Positions 54,801 through 63,891 of a stretch of DNA of 64,000 nucleotides are shown piece after piece (within the stretch, counting starts at the first letter, position 1; every line of letters starts with the position of its first letter). The stretch is from Doris montereyensis (Eukaryota > Mollusca > Gastropoda > Nudibranchia > Dorididae): positions 329,501 to 393,500 of the forward strand of contig JAXRKP010000036.1 in NCBI GenBank assembly GCA_037039925.1. Reading direction: 5' to 3'. Both the position numbers and the translations under genes were made by a program. The notes under the pieces are model-generated. The model saw only the letters and a program-made list of their open reading frames with translations. It had not been told where the DNA came from and ran no database searches.

Positions 54801-57800
54801 ATTTACTCTTGTATATTTGTGTATATCTTTATAAGGAAAAAATGTGTCGGCTATTTTCATGTTATTCTTTAGGCAAAAATCTATTAGTCTCTCTCCATTC
54901 GGAGAAGTTGTTGTCTCTTCTTCTTTACCTATTACTCCTCCTGATGTTTCTTCATTGTTGCCTACTCTAGCGTTTAAATCTCTTAAAACCAATAGTTCCT
55001 GTTTGTGTTTAAGATTCTCTGCAGCTATTTGTAAATCGTTTTCGAAGGTATCTTTTTCTTCTTTAGTGGCGTCTTCGTTTGGTCCATATGCTATTAATAA
55101 TTTAATTTCTCTTCCTTTTGGTTTAATATTTACGTCTTATAGCCGTGGGCTCATAAATGTCCAGCTTTCTAATAGATTTTCATGACTTTAATGCACTAGG
55201 AGACCTACTCCTGCTCTAGGCTCTATCTTTGACATATACTCCTGAGAAAATTAAAATATGATTTCATCCTACATTTTTATTCCTTGTCCTTTTTCTTTGT
55301 TTCTGTAATAGCCAAAAATTTTCCATTTTCCATTTCTTCAACTAATTCTAACTCTTTTCCATTTATTGCCTTAACTTTCCATGTTCTAAAAATCACAATC
55401 CGTGTTCGTTTCCATTTTCGCCGTTGAAAGATCAAGGCTTTGGTCAGTCAAGACCGGCCTGCAAGGCAGCAGGTTGTTTCCTGTCATGGTTAACTCCCTT
55501 AGCCTTTGGTCAGCCAAGACCGACCTGCAAGGCAGCAGGAGACTCATGGAGGGCGGGATCATCTACTCCCTGTACAAGTGCTTACCTGTCCACTGCCCGG
55601 ATCACCCATGGTAACAAGTAAAATTGACACAAATATCTCAGTTTATTTACAAGTTGATTTCCAAATCCGGCATAAGTCTATCCCAAGGACGAAGTCTACC
55701 CCAAGGACAAAATACCAAATCCAGCATAAGTTTACCCCAGGACAAAATACCAAATTCAGCATAAGTTTACCCCAGGACAAAATATCAAATCAGCATAAGT
55801 TTACCCCAGGATAAAATATCAAATTCAGCAGTTTAAGGACAAAATACCAAATTCAGCATAAGTTTACCCCAGGACAAAATACCAAATTCAGCATAAGTTT
55901 ACCCCAGGACAAAATATCAAATTCAGCATAAGTCTACCCCAGGACAAAATATCAAATTCAGCATAAGGACAAAATACCAAATTCAGCATAATGCTAAGGA
56001 CAAAATACCAAATCCAGCATAAGACAAAATATCAAATTCAGCATAAGCCTACATAAGCCTACCCCAAGGACAAAATATCAAATTCAGCATAATGCTATCC
56101 CAGGACAAAATAACAAATTCAGCATAAGTCTACCCCAAGGACAAAATAACAAATTCAGCATAATGCTATCCCAGGACAAAATATCAAATTCAGCATAATT
56201 CTATCCCAGGACAAAAAATATCAAATTCAACATAAGTCTATCCTTAAGCTTAAACTTAATATAAGAACAACTAGATCAGGCTGTCAAACATACATTATGG
56301 TCCTAACTTCAAACATTGATTATTACCTGCACTTATTTTAACACTAGTACGGTAAGGTAATGGAACAAACTGTCAACAGAAATTAAAGTCAGCATTAGCT
56401 CTGAATACTTTAAAAAAAGAGATGAAAACATCACTTCAAAATCAACATTGGATGAACAGTTAGGGGAAGAATAAAAACACATGCACGCTGATAGTAACAC
56501 TCAAGAATTGATTTAGTCAGTTATTATGATATAACTCTATGGAATGTGTTAAATATGATTGCATGGCAGACTGCTACGGCAAGTGTAAGAGTAAGACAGG
56601 ACAAAATAATGCAGAAAGAAAACGTCCTGCTCCACATCACAGTAGTGTTATAATAGGAAGACTACAGATTTCTTAAGTAACACTAATACCAACCATTAAA
56701 TTCCCATCTATATCCTGCATCAGTCATAAATATTTGGTTGAAGTTTTTGAAAGGGATTTTTCCATATCCTAGCTGCTTGGGTGTTTTCTCTACATTATTT
56801 TAAAAGAAAAAAGAGCATTGCGGTGGAACCCACTAGGGGCAAGGAGGAAGGGAAGGTCATTAGCAACATGGAGACGAAACACTGCAAGGATCTCAAGAAA
56901 TTGGCAAAAGATGAGGAGAGATGGAGAATGTTCGTTCATGGCTTCTATCCTGCCAAGGGGTGACACTGTCACTGACAGATAATGATGATGATGATGATGA
57001 TGATGATGCCAAATTTTTTTTTTTAACTACATGCATTAAGAAAAATAAAAACATGCATAACGCAGGTATTTAATATAGTGTGTGAGGAAAAAAGGTGACA
57101 AACACAGATAGAGCATGATAACGCATTGTTTTCTTCATTGACTGATCAGCCTACAGGAGTATTTTTCCTGTTCATTTGTTATCAACCATTGGTTATCAGT
57201 GCTAAATTTGACATAAGCAAATTGATGGGATTGGAAACAGAGTTTGAGATTGCTTTGTTTTAATGACATTTGCCCCACCCACGAGGATGAATTTAGGGTT
57301 GTTTTAAAAATTAATTGAAATATGCCCCCGTCCACCATTGTGGTAGTCTGAGGGTGAATTAAGAGAAAACAGCAAGATAAAAGATGTGGAAGAGTAAAGG
57401 GAAAGAAGTAGGACCAACCAGCAGTATCCACCAACCACATGATTATGGAATTTAAGGGAAACAGCAGGGAATGGGGTTCATAAGAATTTATCCCTATGTT
57501 AAAGAATGGCTGGAGATGAAATAGCTGAGATGAAGAAATAAAAAATAAAATTCCAATGCTATTGAAGTAACAAACAATCAATAGTTTTTCTGCCTGCAGA
57601 CATGATTTTAATGTTTCAGACTAGCTTGTGATTTCTTCAAACTGAAAATAAAAAAACAGCTACCATAACATTCAGAATTTTACAAATGCATTGACCAGGT
57701 ATATTTCAATTTTACCTGAAAACACAAATGCTTTAGAAAACCCTATGCTGGTCACAAAGGCACCTGGAAAGAGATCAAAAGTAGAATTGCATATGTTAAG

Positions 57801-59396
57801 ACTAAAGGTGCATGAGGAAATACTCTATTAAAATGATTCTATTCATGAACTTCCTTAAATGTGCCCCTCCTCCCTTGAACAAGACAAAGGGTCTTAAGCC
57901 TTTAAATTTCTTGTCCTTTGTTACAGTCATTTGTCTTCACAGTTGCTTTGAAAGTATTCTCACTTCCTATAAAATCATTAAAAGCAAATTGTCAGGTTGT
58001 GAGAAACCAACTTTTATTTGTTCTGCTTTCTATACGCTTGGCTATCTATACCAATATCAATGCGACTTTATGTATTAATGCACATTTGTCAATCACACAC
58101 ACTTATACAAAAATAAACATAAACATAGACACAGAAATGCATTACGTAAATATACATTTTCGTTACACACATATTATACACATCTATGCATTTAGTTTTT
58201 TCTTTTTCACTGAAAGAAACCTTTACAACGATGGCCTCAAAATTTGATATTATATTACATGGTTTTGTTGTCATTTTGCAGTTTCATGTGTTAAACACCC
58301 TTGTATTTAATGGTGTGTAAAAAGAGTTTTTAATCGTAAAAGAACCAAGATGCCTTTCAAAATCCTTTGGCAGTTAAAAAGCCGTCCAAGCAAAAAGCCT
58401 TATTGATAACACTGACCTCACTGCCTCTGAGACATGAAAGAAAAGATTAAAAAAACGCACCTGCTAACGGTGGTCCAATCAAATAGCCACATCCTGTGAC
58501 ATGCAAATGAAGCCAAAGCCGACAGGGAGCTCAGTGATACCCAGAAGGTCAATGGTCAAAAGCGTCATTAGAGGAACAAAGGGAACCTGTGTACACCCCA
58601 GTAAACATGAGAAGACATTTTGTTGTAACACCGTCTCCATGAAGAGGGGGCTGAGACATACAAGGATCCCAGTCAGTCCAAGACATCCTGAAAATTTGTT
58701 GCCACACATCATACACGCTGACAGTAATACTCAAAGAATTGAGTTAGTCAATTACCTGAAAGAAGAAGAAGAAGAAGAAGAAGAAGAAGAAGAAGAAGAA
58801 GAAGAAAAGAAGAAGAAGAAGAAGAAGAAGAAGAAGAAGAAGAAGAAGAAGAAGAAGAAGAAGAAGAAGAAGAAGAAGAAGAAGAAGAAGAAGAAGAAGA
58901 AGAAGAAAGAAGAAGAAGAAGAAGAAGAAGAAGAAGAAGGAAAAGAAGAAGAAGAAGAAGAAGAAGAAGTGAAGAAAAGGAAGAAGAGAGAAGGAGACAG
59001 CGAATAGTCATGTTTATAGCTGTTTGATGAATGCATGAGTTTACAGATAACTGAAATTAATCGTGTACAAATATCAAATGTGTGAAAGAGAATGGTGAGA
59101 AGTGAAGCCTGAGAAGAACAAACAAAACATAAAAATGTCAGCAGGAGTGAGAAAAAGAGTCTACCAACTATTTAAGTCATTTCAGGGGAAAAGAAAGTAA
59201 CACAACAGAGACAGATATAACACGAAGCATAGAAAAAAAAAGCAGCAATGTTGCCAGAGCCATGAAAAACATCAACAGATATGAAGACTAAAAGGAGGCC
59301 TTTTTAAAGGATGGAAAACATAAAACATGCACAGTGTGGTACATATAGGCCTAATATACCATTAAAGCTACACAAAACATAAACATACACACATTC

Positions 59397-59431
<35 letters not shown>

Positions 59432-62400
59432 GTCTCTCTATCTCTCTCTCTATCTCTCTCTCTCTCCCTCTCTCTCTCTCTCACGCACACACACACACAG
59501 ACCCATTTCCTTCCATACAAGACACATTAAAGCAATTGTTGTCATTTGTTATATTAAACAGGGAAAAGAATAATAGTGTAAGGAAACAGAAAGGGTAGTG
59601 TGGGTACAACTGGGTTGAATGGTTTCCAATGCTCCATTGCCTTACATTGTATTTAATGATGATCTGTGACCAATGGGGGAAAGAAAAGCAAGGAACAGGG
59701 ATGATACTTGTGAGGAAAAAGATGAAAGACAAATGAACATGATACAAAGAGTAATGAAAAAGTAATCAGGTGAAATATGTTGAACTGGATCATGGTTGTA
59801 ATATAAGTGGCTGTTTGTTAGCGAATACACTTTTGTCATCCTCAACAGTGTCAGTGTTGAATAGTTAGTGCTGGTAGAAGTACAAGTTGCAGTAGCAATA
59901 GTGGTAATGGTAGTCATTGTTGTAATAATTGAAGTACATCATTTTTGTAGTATTAGAAGTACAATGTAGCAGTAATAGTAGCAGTAGCAGACCAGTGGCA
60001 GCAGCAGTAGCAGTAGAATTAGTAGCAATAGTAGATTCAGTAGTAGTAGTTGAAGAAGTCATAGTATCAGCAGTAGTAGTAGACGTTATAGTACTGGAAG
60101 TAATATGTGTTAGAATAGAAAATGTAGAAATTGCAGTCATGGTTGCCCTTCTCATACAACAAGTAAAAGTATTGGTATTAGCAGAAACAGTGAAGTAACA
60201 GCACCTGTGCTAAAATTTGAAGAAGAAAGTAAATAGAAGTGAAAGAATAAGAATCTATGTAAAATGCAGCTTGAAATAAATCTTTTCACCAAATGAAGAT
60301 GAAAACTTACCTATATGAAGCAACACAGGTCCAATGTTACGGTCAGATGCTACAAGTCCAGCCAGAAAGCGCCAGCGATGGAACCAATTCCCATGGTGGT
60401 GTACAGGGATGACGCTTGCATCGGACTTGTACCTTTACTATGGAGCAACATTATTCATTAATGTAATTCATACATACTCTGCAATAGGAGACCCCAGAAC
60501 ATCTTCTTATACTGTTTTTGTCATTAGGGGTCAAAGATTCATAAGAAATCAGTAACAACATTATGATGAAATAAGATGGCTTGATGAACTGCCATGGTGC
60601 TAAGGACTCATCATGTTTAGATCACCAAACTTGACACTTCTTTTAATCTTCCCTAAACATTTTCTGAATATGTGATATTGAATTGGCTTTTTCTTTTTAA
60701 TAAGCACACAATGTATCTCACTTTTATAATTCATTACAAAATGGTCTTATTGAAGTCAGGACTAGCCCAGATCTCCATTGACTATGCCTACCAAAATGAT
60801 CCAATAAAACAATCATGAAGAACTCTGCTGATAGAAAGACACCATGCAATTTCTATACCCCTTCTATGTATTAAGTAAATAAAGGTTTTCTCAAGGTAGT
60901 TATGGCCCGTGGAGCTATTGCTTTATCCAGTTTTTACAGCATGAAGTGAAAAAGATGATTTTGTCTTCTGAACAGGATACTAATTTGTCATAGGTTTTAT
61001 TCCCAGCTGATATTGGTACCCACTTGAAGATAGGTGTGATGTTGGTGACCGAGTAGACTGGGGATCATGAGGTCGAGTTTGAATCCTAGCAAAGCTGGCC
61101 CTGATGTTGTGTGCCAAGGGAAAGACATTTAACACGTATTTTCCTCACTCAACACAGGTACAAATGGGTACAAGCACTAGCTTGGGAGTAAAAATCTGCA
61201 TTAGACTAGTATCCTGTCCAGGAGGTGATTATTATCACCTGTTTTTGCTTCATGCTATTGAAACCATGATAAGTTCTAGCTCTATGGGCCATAGTGGCCT
61301 TGAAAGAACTTAGCTTTACTTCATTTGAAGATAAGTCGAGTAGAAAATGCTTATAACATTTCTTTCCCAAGGAACATAATGTTGGATCTAGAATTGATAG
61401 GATATAAACCCAGCACCTCATGGTCTTAAGTCTGACAGCCAGTGATGCTACAATTTGTATGGATAAGCCGACAAGATTTTTTATTTTTTATGCAATTTTC
61501 CTTAATCTTCTAAAATATTCAAAGGTACAAAATAAAATCATTAAAACTTCCACGGTCTATCCTTCCATCAATATGTTAAGATCAGATTTATAACACAATT
61601 AATTCTGAAGCCCATAAGGCTCAGCTCACAACATTGGACAAAAATGTTGGTGACAGGAAATCTATCGAGACAAAACATAATCGTGATAAAAGGAAAATCA
61701 AGAGGAAACACCCTTTCATAAAAATATTATTGATGTTCTACAATCCTGATATAAATCAGTCATACCTGATGGCATATGAAGGAAGGTACATCAAGACGGG
61801 AGCTTCACCAAGAGCCCATAACACACAAGAGCAAATGAAGATTAAAAACGCCTTATTGCGTAACAGACGCATAGAATCGAGTATACCAATGACGGAGCCT
61901 TTGAAACTCTGTAAATGATGTAGGAGACACAATAATAGAATTGATTTTTCCTTTAAAGAACTTTTGTCAGCAATAAGGTCATAATGGATTCAATTGTTCA
62001 ATGTAAATCATAATTTTGGTTCCAAAAACATTTTGCCAGGAGAGAAAATACAATAGAGTAAATAAAACTGTATCCTAAGTATCAGCCACTATTGTTGTTA
62101 GCTGGCAATGTATTACTGAAATACAAAATACAAAAAAAATAATCATTTAAAGCAAACAATAACCTAGTCTTCTTCATTTTGAAAATGGCAGTAAAAAAAC
62201 GGAATAGAGACAGAAACAGCTTGGGTCACTTTTATATAAATTAGTTTGTAATATTGTAAGGGAATCAACTTCTGATTGGCAAAGCCAAATTTTGCCACTT
62301 CAAATTCAAACTGGTTATGGCTTCAAATTTAAAACCCTAGATATGTGACATTACAACAGTTTATGACAATTTCTCGAATCCCAGCTAATTAAGTGAAATA

Positions 62401-63891
62401 TACCTACCAACTTTTTAAAACATAAATGCTTTGTCATTACAAAACATTAGGTGATTTAACATTTCATCATAATAAACGTCCAGCTGATAATACTTTGATG
62501 CCCAACAGTCAATCTAGGCAATTTAGAACTCTCTAGCTTAAGATATAGCATAAGCTTAATTTATCTCATACTACACATGTAGTCCAACAGACCACTTCAA
62601 TAAAAGGGATTCCATACAAAGCCAACCATTCTAGATCCACATTACATGCCCCAATACTATCAATCAAGAATAGCAATAATTTATCTAGTTATTTAAATGG
62701 AGCTAGTAAAGCACTTGTGTTATACTGCTCTCCCATTACTAAATTTCAGACAGAGATTCACAATTACAGCCCCTTTAAGAAATAGGATCTTCTACACAGA
62801 TAGATTCAAAACATGTGAAAGAACACTATGCGACTAGTCATAAACTCGCATCCATTGAAGTTTACAATAAAACTGTTACAAATTCCATCAACGTAAATAC
62901 TCACCCTTTGGTCTAAACCTGTGGTGCTGCAAATATCAAGTCGGGCAATGTCATCTGTAAGAACTGATAGAGCGGTCGGGAAACTAGCAACACTTCCCAT
63001 TAACGTAGATATGCTGCGGGATCCCAAACGATACCTTGGGGCCAGTAAAGGTCACGAGGGCGAAGAGTGGAGACGAGTGCAGATGAAAGTGATTGGTTGT
63101 CAAGTTCACTTTGACCTCTAAGTGAAACACCCTGACTGACAATGCTTTGGGAGCGACAATAAGAATAAGGCTGAGAACTTGTTGAAAGGAGGCGGGGCCG
63201 TAGAGATCTGCTGGAGGCAGCTCTGGTGCTAGTTGGGGAGCTGGGCGCTTGGTGAGATGTTCCCAGAGTGGAAGTTGACTGGCAGTTATTTGCCAGACTG
63301 TGTGAACTGGTGATATGATTGCTTGACGCGACAAGTCTGGCAACACCGTTCATGGAAAAAGTGTTTGTCATCATGGATGAGGTAGGACTTGGAGGATTAG
63401 GTAAATCTCCCCATCAGGGCTAAAAGTAGATCTTTGTTGGTTGGGGCTGAAAACTTGGGTTTGGGAACGATGATGGGACCTGTTAGTGGAAACTGAGTGA
63501 CTAGACCGTGACATTTCCTTGTGAAGGACGGTCCTAAGGAGAGGAATCTCTGTGTCTCCCGTGTTTGGCTTACTGGAATAACGTCTTAAAAACGTCAAGC
63601 GACTCCTCCCAGCTCTGTCTAAGCCGCTGAGAACACTGTTCCTGTCCGTACCACTGTAGATGCTATTAAGCCCACTCATTATACTGTTAGGCCCACTGAT
63701 GATTTCCTGTTGGCTACTGGCATGCTTGTATTGGCTTATGGACATAGTGCGTTCCGCCTCCCTTGATTTCTCCTCTGGTGATGGCAACATCAGCAGACCC
63801 ATTGCAGTGATGTGGAGGACAATGGCAGACCACAAGAGATAAGCTCCGCTAAGGCCAAAGGTGTCCAAGAGTTGTGAAATAGCAGCACCAC
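51430..63891 (-). CDS. Monocarboxylate transporter, SLC16 family (3' part; broken frames)
   Basis: Six exons on the minus strand, 62905-63891, 61766-61908, 60311-60437, 58461-58687, 57716-57763 and 51430-51811, cover TM6, a very long serine-rich cytoplasmic loop, TM7-TM12 and an acidic C-tail. SLC16/MCT proteins are 12-TM major-facilitator carriers, many moving monocarboxylates, others amino acids or thyroid hormone; the substrate cannot be read here. Key text is LLDTFGLSGAYLLWSAIVLH, GEAPVLMYLPSYAIR, AGLVASDRNIGP, LGITELPVGFGFICMSQ, YLIGPPLAG and GALIAASLLGLLLPLFIRR. All splice sites are GT-AG and phases agree, but five small frame breaks occur. The first exons (TM1-5) lie right of the window. 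The long loop recalls the MCT9/12/14-like branch; the subtype is uncertain. Confidence 0.85.
52439..52450. repeat. Target-site duplication, left copy
   Basis: ATCACCCATGGT is repeated exactly at 55601-55612, flanking the LINE. Confidence 0.9.
53059..53922 (-). pseudogene. LINE reverse transcriptase domain (287-codon frame)
   Basis: The longest intact LINE frame in the window. It contains WKKGTVVPIHKKG (RT block 0/1), NYRGISLFSVPGKVYARILE, SGFRPGRSVQDHIFTI, FIDLEKAFDTVRRDELW (first catalytic Asp), [13 protein letters not shown] and [16 protein letters not shown] (catalytic ADD). It is cut from the endonuclease and from the C-terminal domain by frame breaks. Confidence 0.9.
55430..55600 (-). 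repeat. Tandem 5' UTR monomers of LINE family A
   Basis: Two units of about 72 bp, each with GGCTTTGGTCAG-CAAGACCG, then CCTGCAAGGCAGCAGG and TTAACTCCCTTAGCC. The same pair is present in the copies at 9.3, 32.5, 41.4 and 48.95 kb. Confidence 0.85.
55601..55612. repeat. Target-site duplication, right copy
   Basis: ATCACCCATGGT, identical to 52439-52450. Confidence 0.9.
55655..56240. repeat. Minisatellite, 35-bp unit, about 15-17 partial or full copies
   Basis: The unit is AGGACAAAATACCAAATTCA followed by GCATAAGTTTACCCC. Several units are shortened by loss of the TTTACCCC part, and others are variants such as AATGCTATCCC. It adjoins the LINE insertion in the SLC16-like gene's last intron. 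The 102-codon plus frame over it is an artefact. Confidence 0.95.
56255..56545 (+). mobile_element. Possible CR1/L2-like LINE C-terminal fragment
   Basis: Text around 56350-56450 reads like WNKLSTEIK with SSEYFKKEMKTSL, the WNxLPxxIxxxxxxxxFKxxLKxxL pattern that ends many LINE ORFs. It is followed by a tail (CACGCTGATAGTAACACTCA, then TTAGTCAGTTATTATGAT) shared with 50.1 and 58.7 kb. Confidence 0.55.
56813..57008 (+). mobile_element. LINE family B 3' end with (ATG)n tail
   Basis: Reads IALRWNPLGARRKGRSLATW, then RRNTARISRNWQKMRRDGE, then MASILPRGDTVTD before a stop, and ends in a (GAT)n microsatellite at 56983-57008. This is the usual C-terminus and tail of RTE-type endonuclease/RT LINEs. 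It is heavily 5' truncated. Confidence 0.75.
57300..57440 (+). repeat. Dispersed repeat family D copy
   Basis: GTCCACCATTGTGGTAGTCT, then GAGGGTGAATTAAGAGAAAA and CAGCAAGATAAAAG, ending with AAGAAGTAGGACCAACCAGC and CACCAACCAC. Confidence 0.75.
57716..57763 (-). CDS. SLC16-like micro-exon (48 nt, between TM11 and TM12)
   Basis: Bounded by TTTCCAG and GTAAAA, phase 1 to phase 1. It encodes AFVTSIGFSKAFVFSG, which fits the family pattern G-x-x-x-D/T-x-T/G-x-Y/F-x-x-x-F-x-x-(S/A)G after GPPLAG. It is far too short for ORF-based detection, and support comes from phase continuity on both sides. The frame is intact. Confidence 0.75.
58461..58687 (-). CDS. SLC16-like exon, TM9-TM10
   Basis: The acceptor is ATTTTCAG and the donor GTGCGT, phase 1 to phase 1. 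It encodes CLGLTGILVCLSPLF, VPFVPLMTLLTIDLLGITEL and PVGFGFICMSQ, then, after a one-base gap at about 58500-58503 (CAGGATG), CGYLIGPPLAG in the next frame. GPPLAG is a hallmark of MCT TM10-TM11. Without correction the frame ends at TGA near 58490. Confidence 0.85.
58700..58756 (+). mobile_element. Retroelement 3' tail adjoining (GAA)n
   Basis: CACGCTGACAGTAATACTCA, then GAATTGAGTTAGTCAATTAC, matches the tails at 50.1 and 56.5 kb. It runs straight into the GAA microsatellite and lies only about 12 bases from the SLC16-like exon's acceptor. Confidence 0.6.
58757..58990. repeat. Long (GAA)n microsatellite
   Basis: About 230 bases of GAA with a few AAAG, GGA and GTGA interruptions (58805, 58907, 58940, 58970). 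Open frames of Glu, Lys and Ser/Leu in all phases are artefacts. It lies in an intron of the SLC16-like gene, close upstream of the TM9-TM10 exon. On the gene's sense strand it is (TTC)n. Confidence 0.97.
59393..59500. repeat. (TC)n and (CA)n microsatellite
   Basis: TCTC and TCTG units followed by CACACA over about 108 bases. Confidence 0.95.
59940..60190. repeat. Degenerate TAG/CAG trinucleotide tract
   Basis: AGTAGTAG, GCAGTAGCAG and related units interspersed with unique bases. Confidence 0.7.
60311..60437 (-). CDS. SLC16-like exon, TM8
   Basis: The acceptor is CTCCATAG and the donor GTAAGT. It encodes SKGTSPMQASSLYTTMGIGS and then, after a one-base deficit in the T-run of GCGCTTTCTGG (about 60388-60394), AFLAGLVASDRNIGPVLLHI. 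It starts in phase 2 and, once the missing base is allowed for, ends in phase 1, matching both neighbours. Confidence 0.8.
60895..61035 (-). mobile_element. SINE body fragment, minus orientation
   Basis: TATGGCCCGTGGAGCTATTG to GGTACCCACTTGAAG is the inverse of the SINE body (compare GAGCTCTATGGGCCATA-type text at 61280-61300 and GGGTACAAGC). It abuts the next copy head to head. Confidence 0.7.
61036..61320 (+). mobile_element. tRNA-derived SINE, plus orientation
   Basis: Head with TGGTGACCGAGTAGACTGGG (A-box side) and GAGTTTGAATCCTAGCAAAG (B box). The body reads GACATTTAACACGTATTTTC, then CACTCAACACAGGTACAAAT, GGGTACAAGC and ATCCTGTCCAGGAGGTGATT. It is nearly the same as the copy at 45766-46068. 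Confidence 0.8.
61766..61908 (-). CDS. SLC16-like exon, TM7
   Basis: The acceptor is ATTTACAG and the donor GTATGA; phase 0 at the start, phase 2 at the end. It encodes SFKGSVIGILDSMRLLRNKA, then FLIFICSCVLWALGEAPVLM and YLPSYAIR. This is the typical MCT TM7 entry: a short amphipathic lead, then a hydrophobic helix ending in the P-x-x-Y-L-P motif. The frame is intact. Confidence 0.85.
61909..62904 (-). other. SLC16-like intron
   Basis: A 1 kb AT-rich intron between the loop exon and the TM7 exon. No repeat or RNA is recognised. Confidence 0.6.
62905..63891 (-). CDS. SLC16-like exon, TM6 and long serine-rich loop
   Basis: The acceptor is TTGTCCAG and the donor GTGAGT. It opens GGAAISQLLDTFGLSGAYLL and continues WSAIVLHITAMGLLMLP (TM6), then a loop of about 280 residues rich in Ser, Arg and Thr (SRSSHSVSTNRSHHRSQTQV and similar). 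Three frames are used in succession: the first to about 63405, the second (SSMMTNTFSMNGVARLVASS to about RPRD) to about 63050, and the third (LLAPRYRLGSRSISTL, FPTALSVLTDDIARLD) to the donor. Two small indels are therefore needed. The loop is predicted cytoplasmic and probably regulatory. Confidence 0.8.

Larger units (their letters stand above)
52451..55600 (-). mobile_element. LINE family A, full length with 12-bp TSD
   Basis: A 3150-bp copy running from a CTTT-repeat 3' tail to the 5' terminus CCACTGCCCGG. Frames: endonuclease (54540-54992, with LNARVGNNEETSGG, EKSIIDYIIVSS and the LSDHYLVIAKM box), reverse transcriptase (53059-53922, with SGFRPGRS, FIDLEKAFDTV and [11 protein letters not shown]) and C-terminal region (52500-52832, MKYLRRIVGKTKRNKIRNTT, then [12 protein letters not shown] and [11 protein letters not shown]). 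It has an AP-type endonuclease, no RNase H and a microsatellite tail, so it is RTE-like; the clade is not certain. Frameshifts and stops prevent one continuous ORF. It sits in the last intron of the SLC16-like gene, on the same strand. Confidence 0.93.
51812..57715 (-). other. Last intron of the SLC16-like gene
   Basis: A 5.9 kb intron, half of it LINE (52451-55600), plus a 35-bp minisatellite and LINE tails. The rest (51812-52438, 57009-57300, 57441-57715) is unassigned AT-rich DNA. Confidence 0.7.
58991..60310 (-). other. SLC16-like intron, remainder
   Basis: Contains a TC/CA microsatellite (59393-59500) and a degenerate TAG/CAG tract (about 59940-60190). No gene was found; the many short frames are repeat artefacts. 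Confidence 0.7.

Noticed and set aside
54084..55185. Hydrophobic plus-strand frames (up to 113 codons)
   Set aside because: They are antisense shadows of the LINE endonuclease region.
55640..56240. CRISPR-like array
   Set aside because: The units are contiguous minisatellite copies without unique spacers, and the genome is eukaryotic.
57135..57581. 148-codon minus-strand frame in the transporter's last intron
   Set aside because: It overlaps a dispersed repeat copy and shows no transporter or other motif; the phase-compatible TM12 was found at 51811 instead.
58501..59036. 168-codon frame with poly-Glu/Lys and its antisense partners
   Set aside because: It runs through the antisense of a transporter exon and then the GAA microsatellite; it is not a gene.
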